64,000 bases of DNA from Bolinopsis microptera (Eukaryota; Ctenophora; Tentaculata; Lobata; Bolinopsidae): the NCBI RefSeq assembly GCF_026151205.1, contig NC_087079.1, positions 4,421,230 to 4,485,229 on the forward strand, read 5' to 3'. The notes under the pieces are model-generated. The model made no database searches, had not been told where the DNA came from, and saw only the letters and a program-made list of their open reading frames with translations. Shown one piece after another: positions 11,032 to 21,700 of this stretch; the stretch's first letter is position 1; the number at the start of each line of letters is the position of its first letter. Both the position numbers and the translations under genes were made by a program.

Positions 11032-12229
11032 ATTAAGGAGTAATTTTATTCAAAATCTGAGGACATTTTTACCTTAGATAATTGTTCAAGCATTCTGAAA
11101 ATCTACCGGAAAATTTTCCTATCTTGCTCCTTCATAAAGATATTCGCTATTGAAGTTAGTGCTTTTTTGAAGAATAATTTTATAAAAATACAAAAGTTGT
11201 GAATTAGTATTCTCTGGTGTTGGGCCATCCCTTGGGTTGTGGAGCTCGATTGTGCTTCCTAAAGGTCTAAATTGTGTTATAGGCTAGTTTTAAAGTTGAA
11301 AATCGAAAAGTTGCACACGTGGGGACACGCCCAAATTGATAGAAAATTGCTAAAATTACTGAAAATTGCTGTTTTCACCATTTTTATCAACTTTGGAGTC
11401 CCGTTGTGATCCAAGTTCTTTATGAAATCTTCTGAAACTTTGCATGCTTATTAAATTATATATAAAATACTGCTATGCAAAAATTTACGGTTATTCAATT
11501 TGACCAAAACCCATAATCATGGGTAGAGTGTACCGCTGCCAGTGTCTCTCTTTTCCAAACAAAAGAAAATGATATTAATTTGAGGAACCGTCCGCTAATG
11601 CAAATTGAAACCGAGAATGAAATCGGTCGCTCGCTTTTCCCATTCATTCACGGCTTACGAATTGTAATAAAGCTTATTAAATGGGATCGGAAAAGCGAGC
11701 GACCGATTTCATTCTCGGTTTCAATTTGCATTAGCGGACGGTTCCTCAAATTAATATCATTTTCTTTTGTTTGGAAAAGAGAGACACTGGCAGCGGTACA
11801 CTCTACCCATGATTATGGGTTTTGGTCAAATATCATCAAAAAGAACTTGGATCACAAGGGGACTCCAAAGTTGATAAAAATCGTGAAAATCAAAATTTTT
11901 AGTGATTTTAGCTATTTTAAATCAATTTGGGCGTGTCCCCACGTGTGCAACTTTTCGATTTTTAACTTTAAAACTAGCCTATAACACAATTTACACCTTT
12001 AAGAAGCAAAATTGAGCTCCACAACCCAAGGGATGGCCCAACACCAGAGAATACTAATTCACAACTTTTGTGTTTTTATAAAATTATTCTTTAAAAAAGC
12101 ACTAACTTCAATAGCAAATATCTTTATGAAGGAGCAAGGTAGGAAACTTTTCCGGTAGATTTTCGGAATGCTTGAACAATTATCTAAGGTGAAAATGTCC
12201 TCAGATTTTGAATACAATTACTCCTTAAT
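11032..12229. repeat. 1.2-kb interrupted palindrome
   Basis: The arm at 11032-11641 (starting TTAAGGAGTAATTTTATTC) matches in inverted orientation the arm at about 11690-12229 (ending GAATACAATTACTCCTTAA). The loop is about 45 bp near 11642-11688. Identity by eye is above 90%, apart from about 95 extra bases in the left arm near 11420-11515. Shared blocks include AGGGATGGCCCAACACCAGAG, ACACGTGTGCAACTTTTCG and ATCATGGGTAGAGTGTACC or their complements. Part of the arm recurs a third time at 14268-14460. The 134-aa frame at 11580-11984 spans the loop and is not a gene. Confidence 0.88.
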
Positions 12230-12840
12230 GGTGTAAAATCGATTTGAAAATTTCTTACTTTGTCAAAAATCAAGTTTTAAAAACACTTAATTTGATGACG
12301 TCATCAAGTGATGATGATGACGTTAAATTATTTTTCAATACAATGTAAACTGAAGTTTAAACGATTATCTTTAAAACCTGTGGTTCGAGATGACTGTATC
12401 GTTTATACTTTTGGATCTACGGACACTTAAATGTAGGCTACAATTGACTGCCAAAGCGTCTATATATAGTATATATGCTTCACGACAATCTGTTGTAAAA
12501 CAGGGGTTCCAGAAAACCCACTTGCCGATACTGCTGAAACATGAAATTTTGTTTACAGTCGATTTGGGCAAGGTCTAGACGCCCTGCAAAGTTTCAGATC
12601 TCTAACTCAATTTTAACACGGTTTTAAGGCACCTGAATATGGCGATTTTGGGTTTTTTACCTAATTTCGTATAACATGCTGGCGCGTATTTTGCGCAAAT
12701 TTCTTAAAAACCTCCACATAACTATTTCTTATTCCTGTCATCTTTAACATTGAATTAGAATGTTTTGAACTTAAATATACCTGCTGAACTACTTTCGATG
12801 AGTCTTAATGCCTGGAAAACAATAAAGGGGATATGGGAAG

Positions 12841-13968
12841 TTGGTCGTTTAGCTCCGGACAGTCTATGCAACGTCTATGCAACGTCCGTGCAACAACAAA
12901 AGAACCGTCTATGCAACGTCTATGCAACGTCCCTGCACAATGAACACTCTATGCACACTCCCTGCACGGTCAGTCTATGCAACGTCTATGCAACGTCTAT
13001 GCAACGTCCCTGCACAGTACCATATGAACGCCGGCTACTAGCCGGCTACTAGCCGGCTAGTAGCCACTTTTGTAATAACAGCTCCTCAACTTCACATTAA
13101 CAACCGGCTACTAACCGGCACTTGAAAAGTGGTCACTAGCCGGCTACTAACCGGCTACTAGCCGGCTAATGACCACAAAGTGGCTACTAACCGGCTACTA
13201 AGCGGTCACTAGCCGGCTATTAGCCGAGCTCTAAAGCAGACCTATTAGTAGCCGGTTCTAAACCGGCTACTAGTAGGTCCGCTTAAGAGCCGGCTAGTGA
13301 CCGGTTAGTAGCCGGTTAGTAGCCACTTGGTGGTTACTAGCCGGTTAGTAGCCGGTTAGTAGCCGGCTAGCGACCGCTTTTCGAGTGCCGGCTAGTAGGT
13401 CCGCTTAAGAGCCGGCTAGTGACCGGTTAGTAGCCGGTTAGTAGCCACTTGGTGGTTACTAGCCGGTTAGTAGCCGGTTAGTAGCCGGCTAGTGACCGCT
13501 TTCTAAGTGCCGGCTAGTAGCCGGTTTGGAACCGGCTACTAGTAGGTCTGCTTTAGAGCTCGGCTAATAGCCGGCTAGTGACCGCTTAGTAGCCGGTTAG
13601 TAGCCACTTTGTGGTCACTAGCCGGCTAGTAGCCGGTTAGTAGCCGGCTAGTGACCACTTTTCAAGTGCCGGTTAGTAGCCGGTTGGTAATGTGAAGTTG
13701 AGGAGCTGTTATTACAAAAGTGGCTACTAGCCGGCTAGTAGCCGGCTAGTAGCCGGCTAGTAGCCGGTGTTCATATGGTACTGTGCAGGGACGTTGCATA
13801 GACGTTGCATAGACGTTGCATAGACGTTGCATAGACTGACCGTGCAGGGAGTGTGCATAGAGTGTTCATTGTGCAGGGACGTTGCATAGACGTTGCATAG
13901 ACGGTTCTTTTGTTGTTGCATGGACGTTGCATAGACGTTGCATAGACTGTCCGGAGCTAAACGACCAA
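12841..13968. mobile_element. Foldback-like element built from two minisatellite families
   Basis: The outer ends are inverted copies: TTGGTCGTTTAGCTCCGG at 12841 and CCGGAGCTAAACGACCAA ending at 13968. Next inside on both sides is a tandem array of an 11-bp unit, GTCTATGCAAC, with GTCCCTGCACA variants. Further inside is an array of CCGGCTACTAG / CTAGTAGCCGG units, which are themselves nearly palindromic. The left inner part is shorter (about 13030-13255) than the right (about 13280-13755). The element interrupts the right arm of the surrounding TIR element. The layout, long arms of tandem repeats with no coding sequence, is that of foldback (FB-like) transposons. No clear target duplication was found. 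Confidence 0.75.
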
Positions 13969-13990
13969 GTTGCCCTTGCCAGCATTGTGA

Positions 13991-15145
13991 TATTGTATGC
14001 GCACGCAACGTTCGCTCAAAGTTTGCACGTGCGAAAGGTGAGAATTTTGCTCATTTGTGATTTCGAATAAAATCTGCTTTCCCGCGATATTGAAATGGAA
14101 TTATATATGAATTTAATGCCAACTTGAATGAGTAAAAAGTGCCATATTCAAAATTTCGAAATCGATGAAATAACCTCCTAATTATTAATATAAATATCAA
14201 TGAAGTTATGAGTTTACATTTCGGCTTTGTAAATTATCCTGACATTATAATCAAAAAGAGATGATATTTGACCAAAACCCATAATCATGGGTAGAGTGTA
14301 CCGCTGCCAGTGTCTCTCTTTTCCAAACAAAAGGAAATGATATTAATTTGAATAACCGTCCGCAAATGCAAATTGATACCGAGAATGAAATCGGTCGCTC
14401 GCTTTTTCCATTCGATCACGGCTTACGAATTGTAATTGGTAATAAAGCTTATTGTTGCATTTGTTTATTAATCCGGATGTTGCTCTATCCAGAGCCCTTG
14501 CGCTTGCAGTAGCGCGCGCCCGCCTCACGACTTGTGAAACAAGCGCGCCCGAAGTGGCGCGAAAGCACATGGTTAGGTGAAATCCTGATGTAAAGTCTTG
14601 TGACATATTATTTGAAACGTTCAAACTTCAATGTTTTGATCTACACCGGCATTTTCCCAATTTTAAGACTCACACATCGTTCAGGTTCAGGACGAGGGAA
14701 GTACGGACAAGGAATCGAAGTCTGAAAGTGAAGCTTGGAAAATATTAAAGAAACACGCTATTCTGTCCACGTGCTTACTCACGTGACGTCATCTCTATCT
14801 CTATGTCTCATATCAGTAACACCTCTTAGCGTGGGAATGAATTGTATCACGTGGTGACCCCCACTGTCGCGTCGCTATAGTGTAGAGTTTCTACGATACA
14901 GGGGGAGCCGCGCACTCGTGCGCGGCGGGTCATACAACATATGATTGTAATTGCTGTTGTGAAAATGTTTTTAAAGTGTTTTTGTTTATAATTAGTAAAC
15001 TTAATAATGACGGGGCGTCATATTAAATTATGTTCGTGTTTTTTTGATTATTACGTCCGATGGACAGAGCTTTTCATAAACTTTAACTTTTGTTAATTGA
15101 CGGATTTTACTCGTCACTTCGTCTTACAAGCATCCTTTTGTGGCT
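13991..15145. other. Gene-free stretch with partial repeat copies
   Basis: No gene seen. 14268-14460 is a third, partial copy of the palindrome arm found at 11505-11665 (GACCAAAACCCATAATCATGG ... AATGAAATCGGTCGCTCGC). Near 14500-14560 there is a GC-rich patch with GCGCGCGCC and GCGCGCCCGAAGTGGCGCG. At 14915-14950, CGCGCACTCGTGCGCGGCGGGTCATACAAC resembles a segment near 46750. Confidence 0.6.
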
Positions 15146-15445
15146 GATCTTACTAATTCGCTCGCCCAAAAATTTCACGTGACTTTGGTTTTTATGGTTT
15201 TGCAGCCGTACAAAACGGTTTTACATAAACACTTATCCCAACCCTAACCCGAGCCCTAAACAATCGAATTCGTATTTTACTAGCCTGTCACGTGACCAAA
15301 TCGGTTTTTTGCCCATAACTCTCCGATCCAGGGAAGCATTTTAACCCTACGTCATGGGGGTGATTCGGAATCAGCGTCCAAAAATACATCGATTCCGATT
15401 ACTTTCATGCCCAAAGGGCCTTTTCACAAGAATTTTCTTAAAACT

Positions 15446-16213
15446 GTTGTCACCATGACTGTTGTCACCATGACTGTTGTCACCATGACTGTTGTCACCA
15501 TGACTGTTGTCACCATGACTGTTGTCACCATGACTGTTGTCACCATGACTGTTGTCACCATGACTGTTGTCACCATGACTGTTGTCACCATGACTGTTGT
15601 CACCATGACTGTTGTCACCATGACTGTTGTCACCATGACTTTTGTCACCATGACTGTTGTCACCATGACTGTTGTCGCCATGACTTTTGTCACCATGACT
15701 GTTGTCACCATGACTGTTGTCACCTGCATGACTGTTGTCACCATGACTGTTGTCACCATGACTGTTGTCACCATGACTGTTGTCACCTGCATGACTGTTG
15801 TCACCATGACTGTTGTCACCATGACTGTTGTCACCATGACTGTTGTCGCCATGAATTTTGTCGCCATGACTGTAGTCACCATGACTGTTGTCACCATGAC
15901 TGTTGTCACCATGACTGTTGTCACCTATGACTGTCACCATGACTGTTGTCACCATGACTGTTGTCACCATGACTTTTGTCACCATGACTGTTGTAACCAT
16001 GACTGTTGTCACCTGCATGACTGTTGTCACCTGCATGACTGTTGTCACCATGACTGTTGTCACCATGACTGTTGTCACCTGCATGACTGTTGTCACCATG
16101 ACTGTTGTCACCTGCATGACTGTTGTCACCTGCATGACTGTTGTCACCATGACTGTTGTCACCATGGCTGTTGTCACCATGACTGTTGTCACCATGACTG
16201 TTGTCACCATGAC
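15446..16213 (+). repeat. 15-bp minisatellite, unit GTTGTCACCATGACT
   Basis: About 50 units. Most are 15 bp and differ little. At intervals an 18-bp variant, GTTGTCACCTGCATGACT, appears, with at least seven copies, mostly between 15720 and 16140. Because 15 and 18 are multiples of three and the unit has no stop in several frames, both strands show frames of 160-280 codons (VVTMT, HGDNS and similar). These are by-products of the repeat, with no codon or conservation evidence for a protein. Confidence 0.95.
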
Positions 16214-16263
16214 TGACTATAAAAATAGTGAAAAATGATTAATGAATGCTGCCACGTCGCGCA

Positions 16264-16336
16264 GCTGGGTGGTGTAGGGGTTAATACATTTGCTTCCCAG
16301 GCCACGTGGACGACAGCTCAGGGGTTCGATTTGGGT
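16264..16336 (+). repeat. tRNA-derived SINE head (pol III A and B boxes)
   Basis: TGGTGTAGGGG (about 16271-16281) fits the A-box pattern of tRNA genes, and GGTTCGATTTG (about 16323) fits the first eight positions of the B box. They are about 50 bp apart, as in tRNAs. The flanking parts do not fold into a full cloverleaf that I can support, so it is more likely a tRNA-derived SINE head or tRNA pseudogene. It lies between the minisatellite and the right arm of the inverted-repeat copy. Confidence 0.5.
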
Positions 16337-16814
16337 ATGAAATTGATCTAAATCGGTGTATTTTTGGACGCTGATTCCGAATCACACCCCCCCCCCCCCC
16401 CCCCCATGACGTAGGGTAAAAATGCATCCTATCCCTGGAGAGTTAATATATTGGCAAAATACCGTTTTGGCAACGTCAAACGTGACGAATAATAATACAT
16501 AATATAGTGCCAGTGGGTACGTATGACGTAGAAATTATGAATAATCAATCTAGATAGGATCGAATTTACGTGACCAATTACATAGTTAAGATTACTAATA
16601 CTAGGCGGCGCTCAGCCTGTCATTCGGTTCATGGACACTGGAGCTAGAGCTTGAGATTCCCAGCTGGCCAGGTAAGGACTGAACCACGTTCTATATCAAT
16701 TGGGTCGTTATTGAAATGGCTTAAACTATGAGGAACTATATGCGTAAGGCAGGGATGTTTTAACTGTTTATTTATATTGTATGTATAAATATAAATAACT
16801 TAGAAAGATACAAG

Positions 16815-18524
16815 GGGGGGGGGGGGGGGCCATGGCATAAATGGCATAAAATGGCATAAAATTGCATAAAATGGAGACTTTTTCTATGGAGAAAATGGAA
16901 AAACCCATGAGTAATTCTCCATTTTCTCCATTTTATGCCGCGAATTTTGTCTTCAAAATTTCATCTTTAACACCATTTAACAGTAACACCTAAATTGGAC
17001 ATCCTAACATGTTTATTTACGCTTACTAGGGGCGTAACAAGCTTATGAAAGCTCATAGTAGGCTACTAGATGCTTATACTAGGTTAGTAGAGGCACACTT
17101 CAGGCAAACTCATAATTACTCCAGCCTAGTTTAAAGTTATTTCTACAGGCTACAGCTAGCAGGAGTGAGTAATAGGGGAGAGTAATAGGCACTGAGAAGT
17201 GAGACCTACATCCTCGACAGTCGAAACAAGCTCGCACTGCAAAGGGGAGGCCTGCCTTCCAAGATCGCATTACCAGGGGGAAGCCTCGAGTCCAAATTTG
17301 TGATTCAAGGGGTAGTTGCAAACTTCGATAATAAACCGAAAAACCAAAAAAATATTTTCAGCTTATAATGAAGAGGTTAGCATGAAACGTAGAGAAAAGT
17401 GGTTTTTAGAAAAACTTTGAAAAATTTTGACTTAGAAAATTTTTGGCCCGAGTCATTCTCGAATCTCGATACGTACCTCTCGTATCGAGAGCTCCCGATT
17501 CCGACTTCCGAGCTCGAGTTGCAAAGGAGAGGCCTGCCTTCCGAGATCGCATTGCCATTACCTGATTACCAGGGGGAAGCCTCGAGTCCAACAATAACAT
17601 TGTGTACCGAGGGGTAATTTTCTAAGTCTAAATTTTTTAATTTTTTCTAAAAAACCGCTTTTCTCCACGTTTCATGCTACTCTGTTCATTATTTGCCGAA
17701 AATATTTTTTCGGTTTTTCGAAGTCCACACCTTCCCCTCGATACACAATTTTGGACTCGAAGTAATGCGATCTCGGAAGGCAGGCCTCCCCTTTGCAACA
17801 CGAGCTCGGAATCGGGAGCTCTCTGCTCTCGATACGGGAGGTACTTATCGAAAATGACTCAAATAAAACCGAACATTTTCTAACTCAACATTTTTCAAAG
17901 TTTTTTCTGAAAACCACTTTTCTCCATGTTTCATGATACTCTGTTCATTATTGGCCGAAAATATTTTGGTTATAGGTAATGCAATCTCGGAAGGCAGGCC
18001 TCCCCTTTGCAACACGAGCTCGGAATCGGGAGCTCTCGATACGGGAGGTACTTATCGAAAATGACTCGGAACGAACATTTTCTAAGTCAACATTTTTCAA
18101 AGTTTTTTCTGAAAACCACTTTTCTCCATGTTTCATGATACTCTGTTCATTATTGGCCGAAAATATTTTTTCGGTTTTTCGAAGTCCACACCTTCCCCTC
18201 GATACACAATTTTGGACTCGAGGTAATGCAATCTCGGAAGGCAGGCCTCCCCTTTGCAACACGAGCTCGGAATCGGGAGCTCTCGATACGGGAGGTACTT
18301 ATCGAAAATGACTCGGAACGAACATTTTCTAAGTCAACCACTTTTCTCCATGTATTTTCATGATACTCTGTTCATTATTGGCCGAAAATATCTTTTTTTT
18401 TAATAATTTTTCTCGAAATTCTAAATTTTTCAGGTTTTCAATGGCATAAAATGGCATAAAATGGAGACTATTTCTATGGAGAAAATGGAAAAACCTATGA
18501 GTAATTCTCCATTTATGCCATTGG

Positions 18525-18558
<34 letters not shown>
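16815..18558. mobile_element. 1.74-kb non-autonomous TIR element with G/C homopolymer ends
   Basis: A perfect 8-bp direct repeat GATACAAG flanks it (16807-16814 and 18559-18566). The left end is a run of about 15 G then CCATGGCATAAATGGC; the right end is ATTTATGCCATTGGAC then 33 C, an inverted match. Subterminal segments also match: AAATGGAGAC(T/A)(T)TTTCTATGGAG occurs near both ends in the same orientation. The inside holds direct copies of a segment with GGAAGGCAGGCCTCCCCTTTGC and CGAGCTCGGAATCGGGAGC at about 17690-17960, 17960-18160 and 18160-18390. Inverted relatives lie at about 17200-17330 and 17440-17690. There is no transposase. An 8-bp target duplication is typical of hAT, but the termini are not classical hAT ends. 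Confidence 0.75.
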
Positions 18559-18559
<1 letters not shown>

Positions 18560-18724
18560 ATACAAGTAAAACAAGCACATTTTGTTGGGAGGCAAAAAAA
18601 CACTAATTTTTACATCTTCCATAAAGCTTGCGACGAAAATCAACTCAAATTGGTTTGCATTAAAATAATGTCTAGCAAAAATATACATAATAAGATAAAA
18701 GCAATAAAATTTCGATAAAAACAG

Positions 18725-21700
18725 TCAAGGTCTAATAACACCAAATTGATTGGGGTTTTTGGAATCGTCGCTAGGCTTAGAGTTACTCTGATAGAGATGG
18801 GCAAGTGGTCCAAACTTGCCAGCAGCAGCCGCCGCCAGCTGCAACTGCTGATGATACCCAGCTAAAGACTGCAGTAAGCTGGCGCTGGTCACCTGGGTCA
18901 AAGCAGGATCCGTCGTAAGCTGTTTGTACAGCTGCGGGTTGAGTCCAATAGGGTAGCCGATCTGATTGAGCATGCCCCCGCCGTAGGGTAGGTGCTGGAG
19001 ATGCTGGTTGGGAGCTCCCGAGGGTCGGTGAAGGAGGGACTCTTGACGCTGGGCGAATAAGGGGCTGTGAACCTGATGGTCGCGGCTTACTGAGGAGGCG
19101 GCGTGTTGCCGCTGTTGAGCCAGTAACCGCTCCTGCTGCTGCGACAACAGCCGCTCCCTTCCTTGCTGCATGATCAGCTCCGTAGGGATTGTCCGTTGTC
19201 GTGGACTATGCTGTCTGGGGCCTTGTCGAGCGCTCTGGAGGTTGTTGGGCTGCTGCCGGAGCTGGGCAGCTGCTGTGGGGAAGGCAGGTTGTGAGTGCAC
19301 CTCTTTCTCCCCGGCCCTCCCGTGTAGGTCAACTAACGATCCCAGGTCGTGCTGCATCAGTTGCTGTGTCAATTCGAACTGCTTGTTCAGTTTCCCGGCT
19401 GCTGTTGTGGGGATGGAGTTGGGAAGTGAGAAAGGAGAGAACGCCCTGGAGTAGAGCTGCTGTCGTGCGAAGATTTCCTGCTGCTGCTTTTTGGAGAACG
19501 CGTCGCTCTCTACAGTTAACCGTGGTTTGGGCGCCTCCTTACCCCTCTCATGGTCGATTGAGATAGTCTGATGGTTGATGGTGACGACGGGTGTGCGATT
19601 CACTATCTGCTGTCCTGACAACTTGCTGTGTTCTAACACACTGTCAGACAGATTGATATCGTTCCTCGAGCAAGAGTTCAGTGAAACTGACACGTTCGGC
19701 TGGTAGAACTGTCCGACTGTGGAGGGGGAAGCTTTAGGCGTGATAGGAGAAGTGTTGTTGGTGACTTTAACCAGGGGCGATCTTCTGCCTGAGAACTCAG
19801 CTCGCAAGTCCAACCTCCTGTTCTGAGGAGAGTTTTTAGGAGAGGGTTTGTGCAGAGGCAGTCCGTTCCTCAGGATAGGAGTGGTAAGGATGTTGTCCAC
19901 ACTGGTTTGGATGGGAGAAATGGGAGAGACCCGCGAACTTCCAGGCCCCTTCAGAGTGACGGGAGAGGAAGGGGAGATGGGAGAGGTTACCTTGACGGGA
20001 GAAGTCGCTTCTTCAGGGAAAGCGAAACGTTTCTTTTTCCGTTGTTCTCCGCTAGACGGATGGTGTTCGTTGCTGGCACGTTTTGGAGCGACCTGGAAGA
20101 AGTGTGGATTAGAAAATATTCGATATTAACAAACAATTATTCATGCTACTGGCTAAAGCAAGCTGATCTTACGAATACAATTAGTGTTATCTATAAGTGT
20201 TATCTATTAATATATTGCTCCCTCTTCCAGAAACTATATATAGTTTCTGGAAGAGGGAGCAATATATTAATAAGTAATATATATATTACTTATATATGAA
20301 TATGAACTTACGTTCATAACAGCAGTAGGTGATATGTTGTTAGAAGGAAGACCAAGATGGTTAGACTTTGTGGTAACAGCGATCTTGGGGGAGCTCAGAG
20401 GAGGGGGTCCGGTCCTGATGATATGTTGCAGAGAGCCGTGTTGGAAGATGGAGTTGTGAGCAGGAGTCAGCATGGGAGGCTTGCTGGGTCCCTGGAGGTT
20501 AGGGATCCCCATAACCAGCTCCGGACGAGGGGGCTTGTCGGAGAGTTTAGTGACAGGGATCTTGGAGCTCATTACAGGGGGTGTGGTCGGGGATTTGTTG
20601 ATCCGTGGTGGTAACTGAAATATAAATATTTTAAACTTTGTGTGATTTACAGCTAATTATCCTAATTACAGTCAATTATCCTAATTATATCCATATTCCA
20701 CTATCTTGAGAGGGGTCCAACAAAGCCAAAGAAAAGCTTTAATTCAATAAAAATTCAAATGTTAAACAATATTATCGGATCAAACTAATACCTCTGGAGG
20801 GTTAGTAGAGTTAGCGTCGTTAGAAAAGATGGAATCGACCAAGTTCATCTCGTGCTTAGCACCTTGCGGAGTCCTAAACTTGAACGTTTTGCTTTTCTTG
20901 GTGTTCCCAGAGAAAGGGAGGGGTTTGAACTTCGGTAAGTTGGGGTCTTGAGCTTCAGAGGTCGGTATAGTGGGAGTTTCTTTAGTGGGAGAGCTCTGTT
21001 TCACAGGCTTGAACTTGGAAATAGCGTTTGAGACACTGATGGTTGGGGTTAGCGGCGGTTCTGATAGTTCTGGTTTTGTTTCAGAACTAATTTGCTTCTT
21101 TAATCGAACAGGCGATCGAATTTTCTGAGACATGGCTGCTTCAAAAAGTCCGCCGCTGTCGCTAAGCCGAACCTTAGGTTTTTCAGTTTTTGGTGGAGAA
21201 GGTCTGGTTGAAAGTTTGGGAGCTGAAGCAGGTGAAGGTTTAGGAATGACCACTGCAGGTTTAGATTCTTCTTTGAGTTTTGGGGATACTGATTTAGGTT
21301 CGAGTTTAGACATTTTAGGCGATTTCAATGATTTAGGTGGAAGTTCTTTCGGTTTTGAAAATTCACGATTGAATGATTTGTTAGGCTTGCTCTCAACCGG
21401 GGAGATCACAGCAGTCTGATCAGGTTTGATAGTGATACCCTTCTCTGAGTTCTCTAAAATGTTCCTGATCTTCTCACCATCAGACTCTATACTGTCTCTC
21501 CGCGATCTCCTCTCTCTTAACCGCTCGTTAGATTGTCTCCGTTCGTTAGATTGTCTCCGGGGTTTTTCGGCTGATCTCCGTCTGTTCTCCCTGGGTTGAG
21601 CTACCGGTGTGGTTCCTCGCTCAATTGGACGTTCGGTTGGACGCTCTGTTGGCCTCTCTGGTGAACGCTCAGCCTCAACTAAAGGTTCAGTAGATTGCTC

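Larger units (their letters stand above)
7856..13990. mobile_element. Composite TIR element with TA flanks and nested insertions
   Basis: The left end starts TCACAATGCTGGCAAG and the right end is its inverted counterpart, CCAGCATTGTGA, ending at 13990. TA dinucleotides flank both ends (7854-7855 and 13991-13992). The left arm is 7856-8179 plus 9547-9656; the right arm is 12481-12840 inverted plus 13969-13990. Each arm is broken by a later insertion: a retroelement at 8180-9546 and a foldback element at 12841-13968. The arms share about 400 bp of sequence, including AACCCAAAATCGCCATATTC and the AGGGCGTCTAGAC block. No transposase of its own was found; the centre holds other mobile fragments. 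TA duplication would fit the Tc1/mariner superfamily, but this is an inference. Confidence 0.65.
15146..16600. repeat. Inverted-repeat family copy enclosing a minisatellite and a SINE head
   Basis: The left arm (15146-15420) and right arm (about 16337-16590) are inverted relative to each other. Shared blocks are GATTCGGAATCAGCGTCCA, CCTACGTCATGGGG, ACTCTCC and AAAACGGTTTT. The right arm has a run of about 18 C where the left has GGGGG. The same family recurs at 45.5-46.1 kb, also as an inverted pair and with the same AACCCTAACCCGAGCCCTAAA stretch, and partly at 48430-48460. Between the arms lie the 15-bp minisatellite and a tRNA-like sequence. The right edge runs into AGGCGGCGCTCAGCCTGTC, the terminus of the MITE described at 46100-46644. 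No protein of a transposon was found. Confidence 0.7.

Noticed and set aside
11580-11984. 134-codon frame across the palindrome loop
   Set aside because: Both halves are inverted copies of the same non-coding arm.
15371-16238. Long frames on both strands across the 15-bp repeat (up to 279 codons)
   Set aside because: They only translate the tandem repeat; no start context, splice site or non-repeat domain supports a gene.
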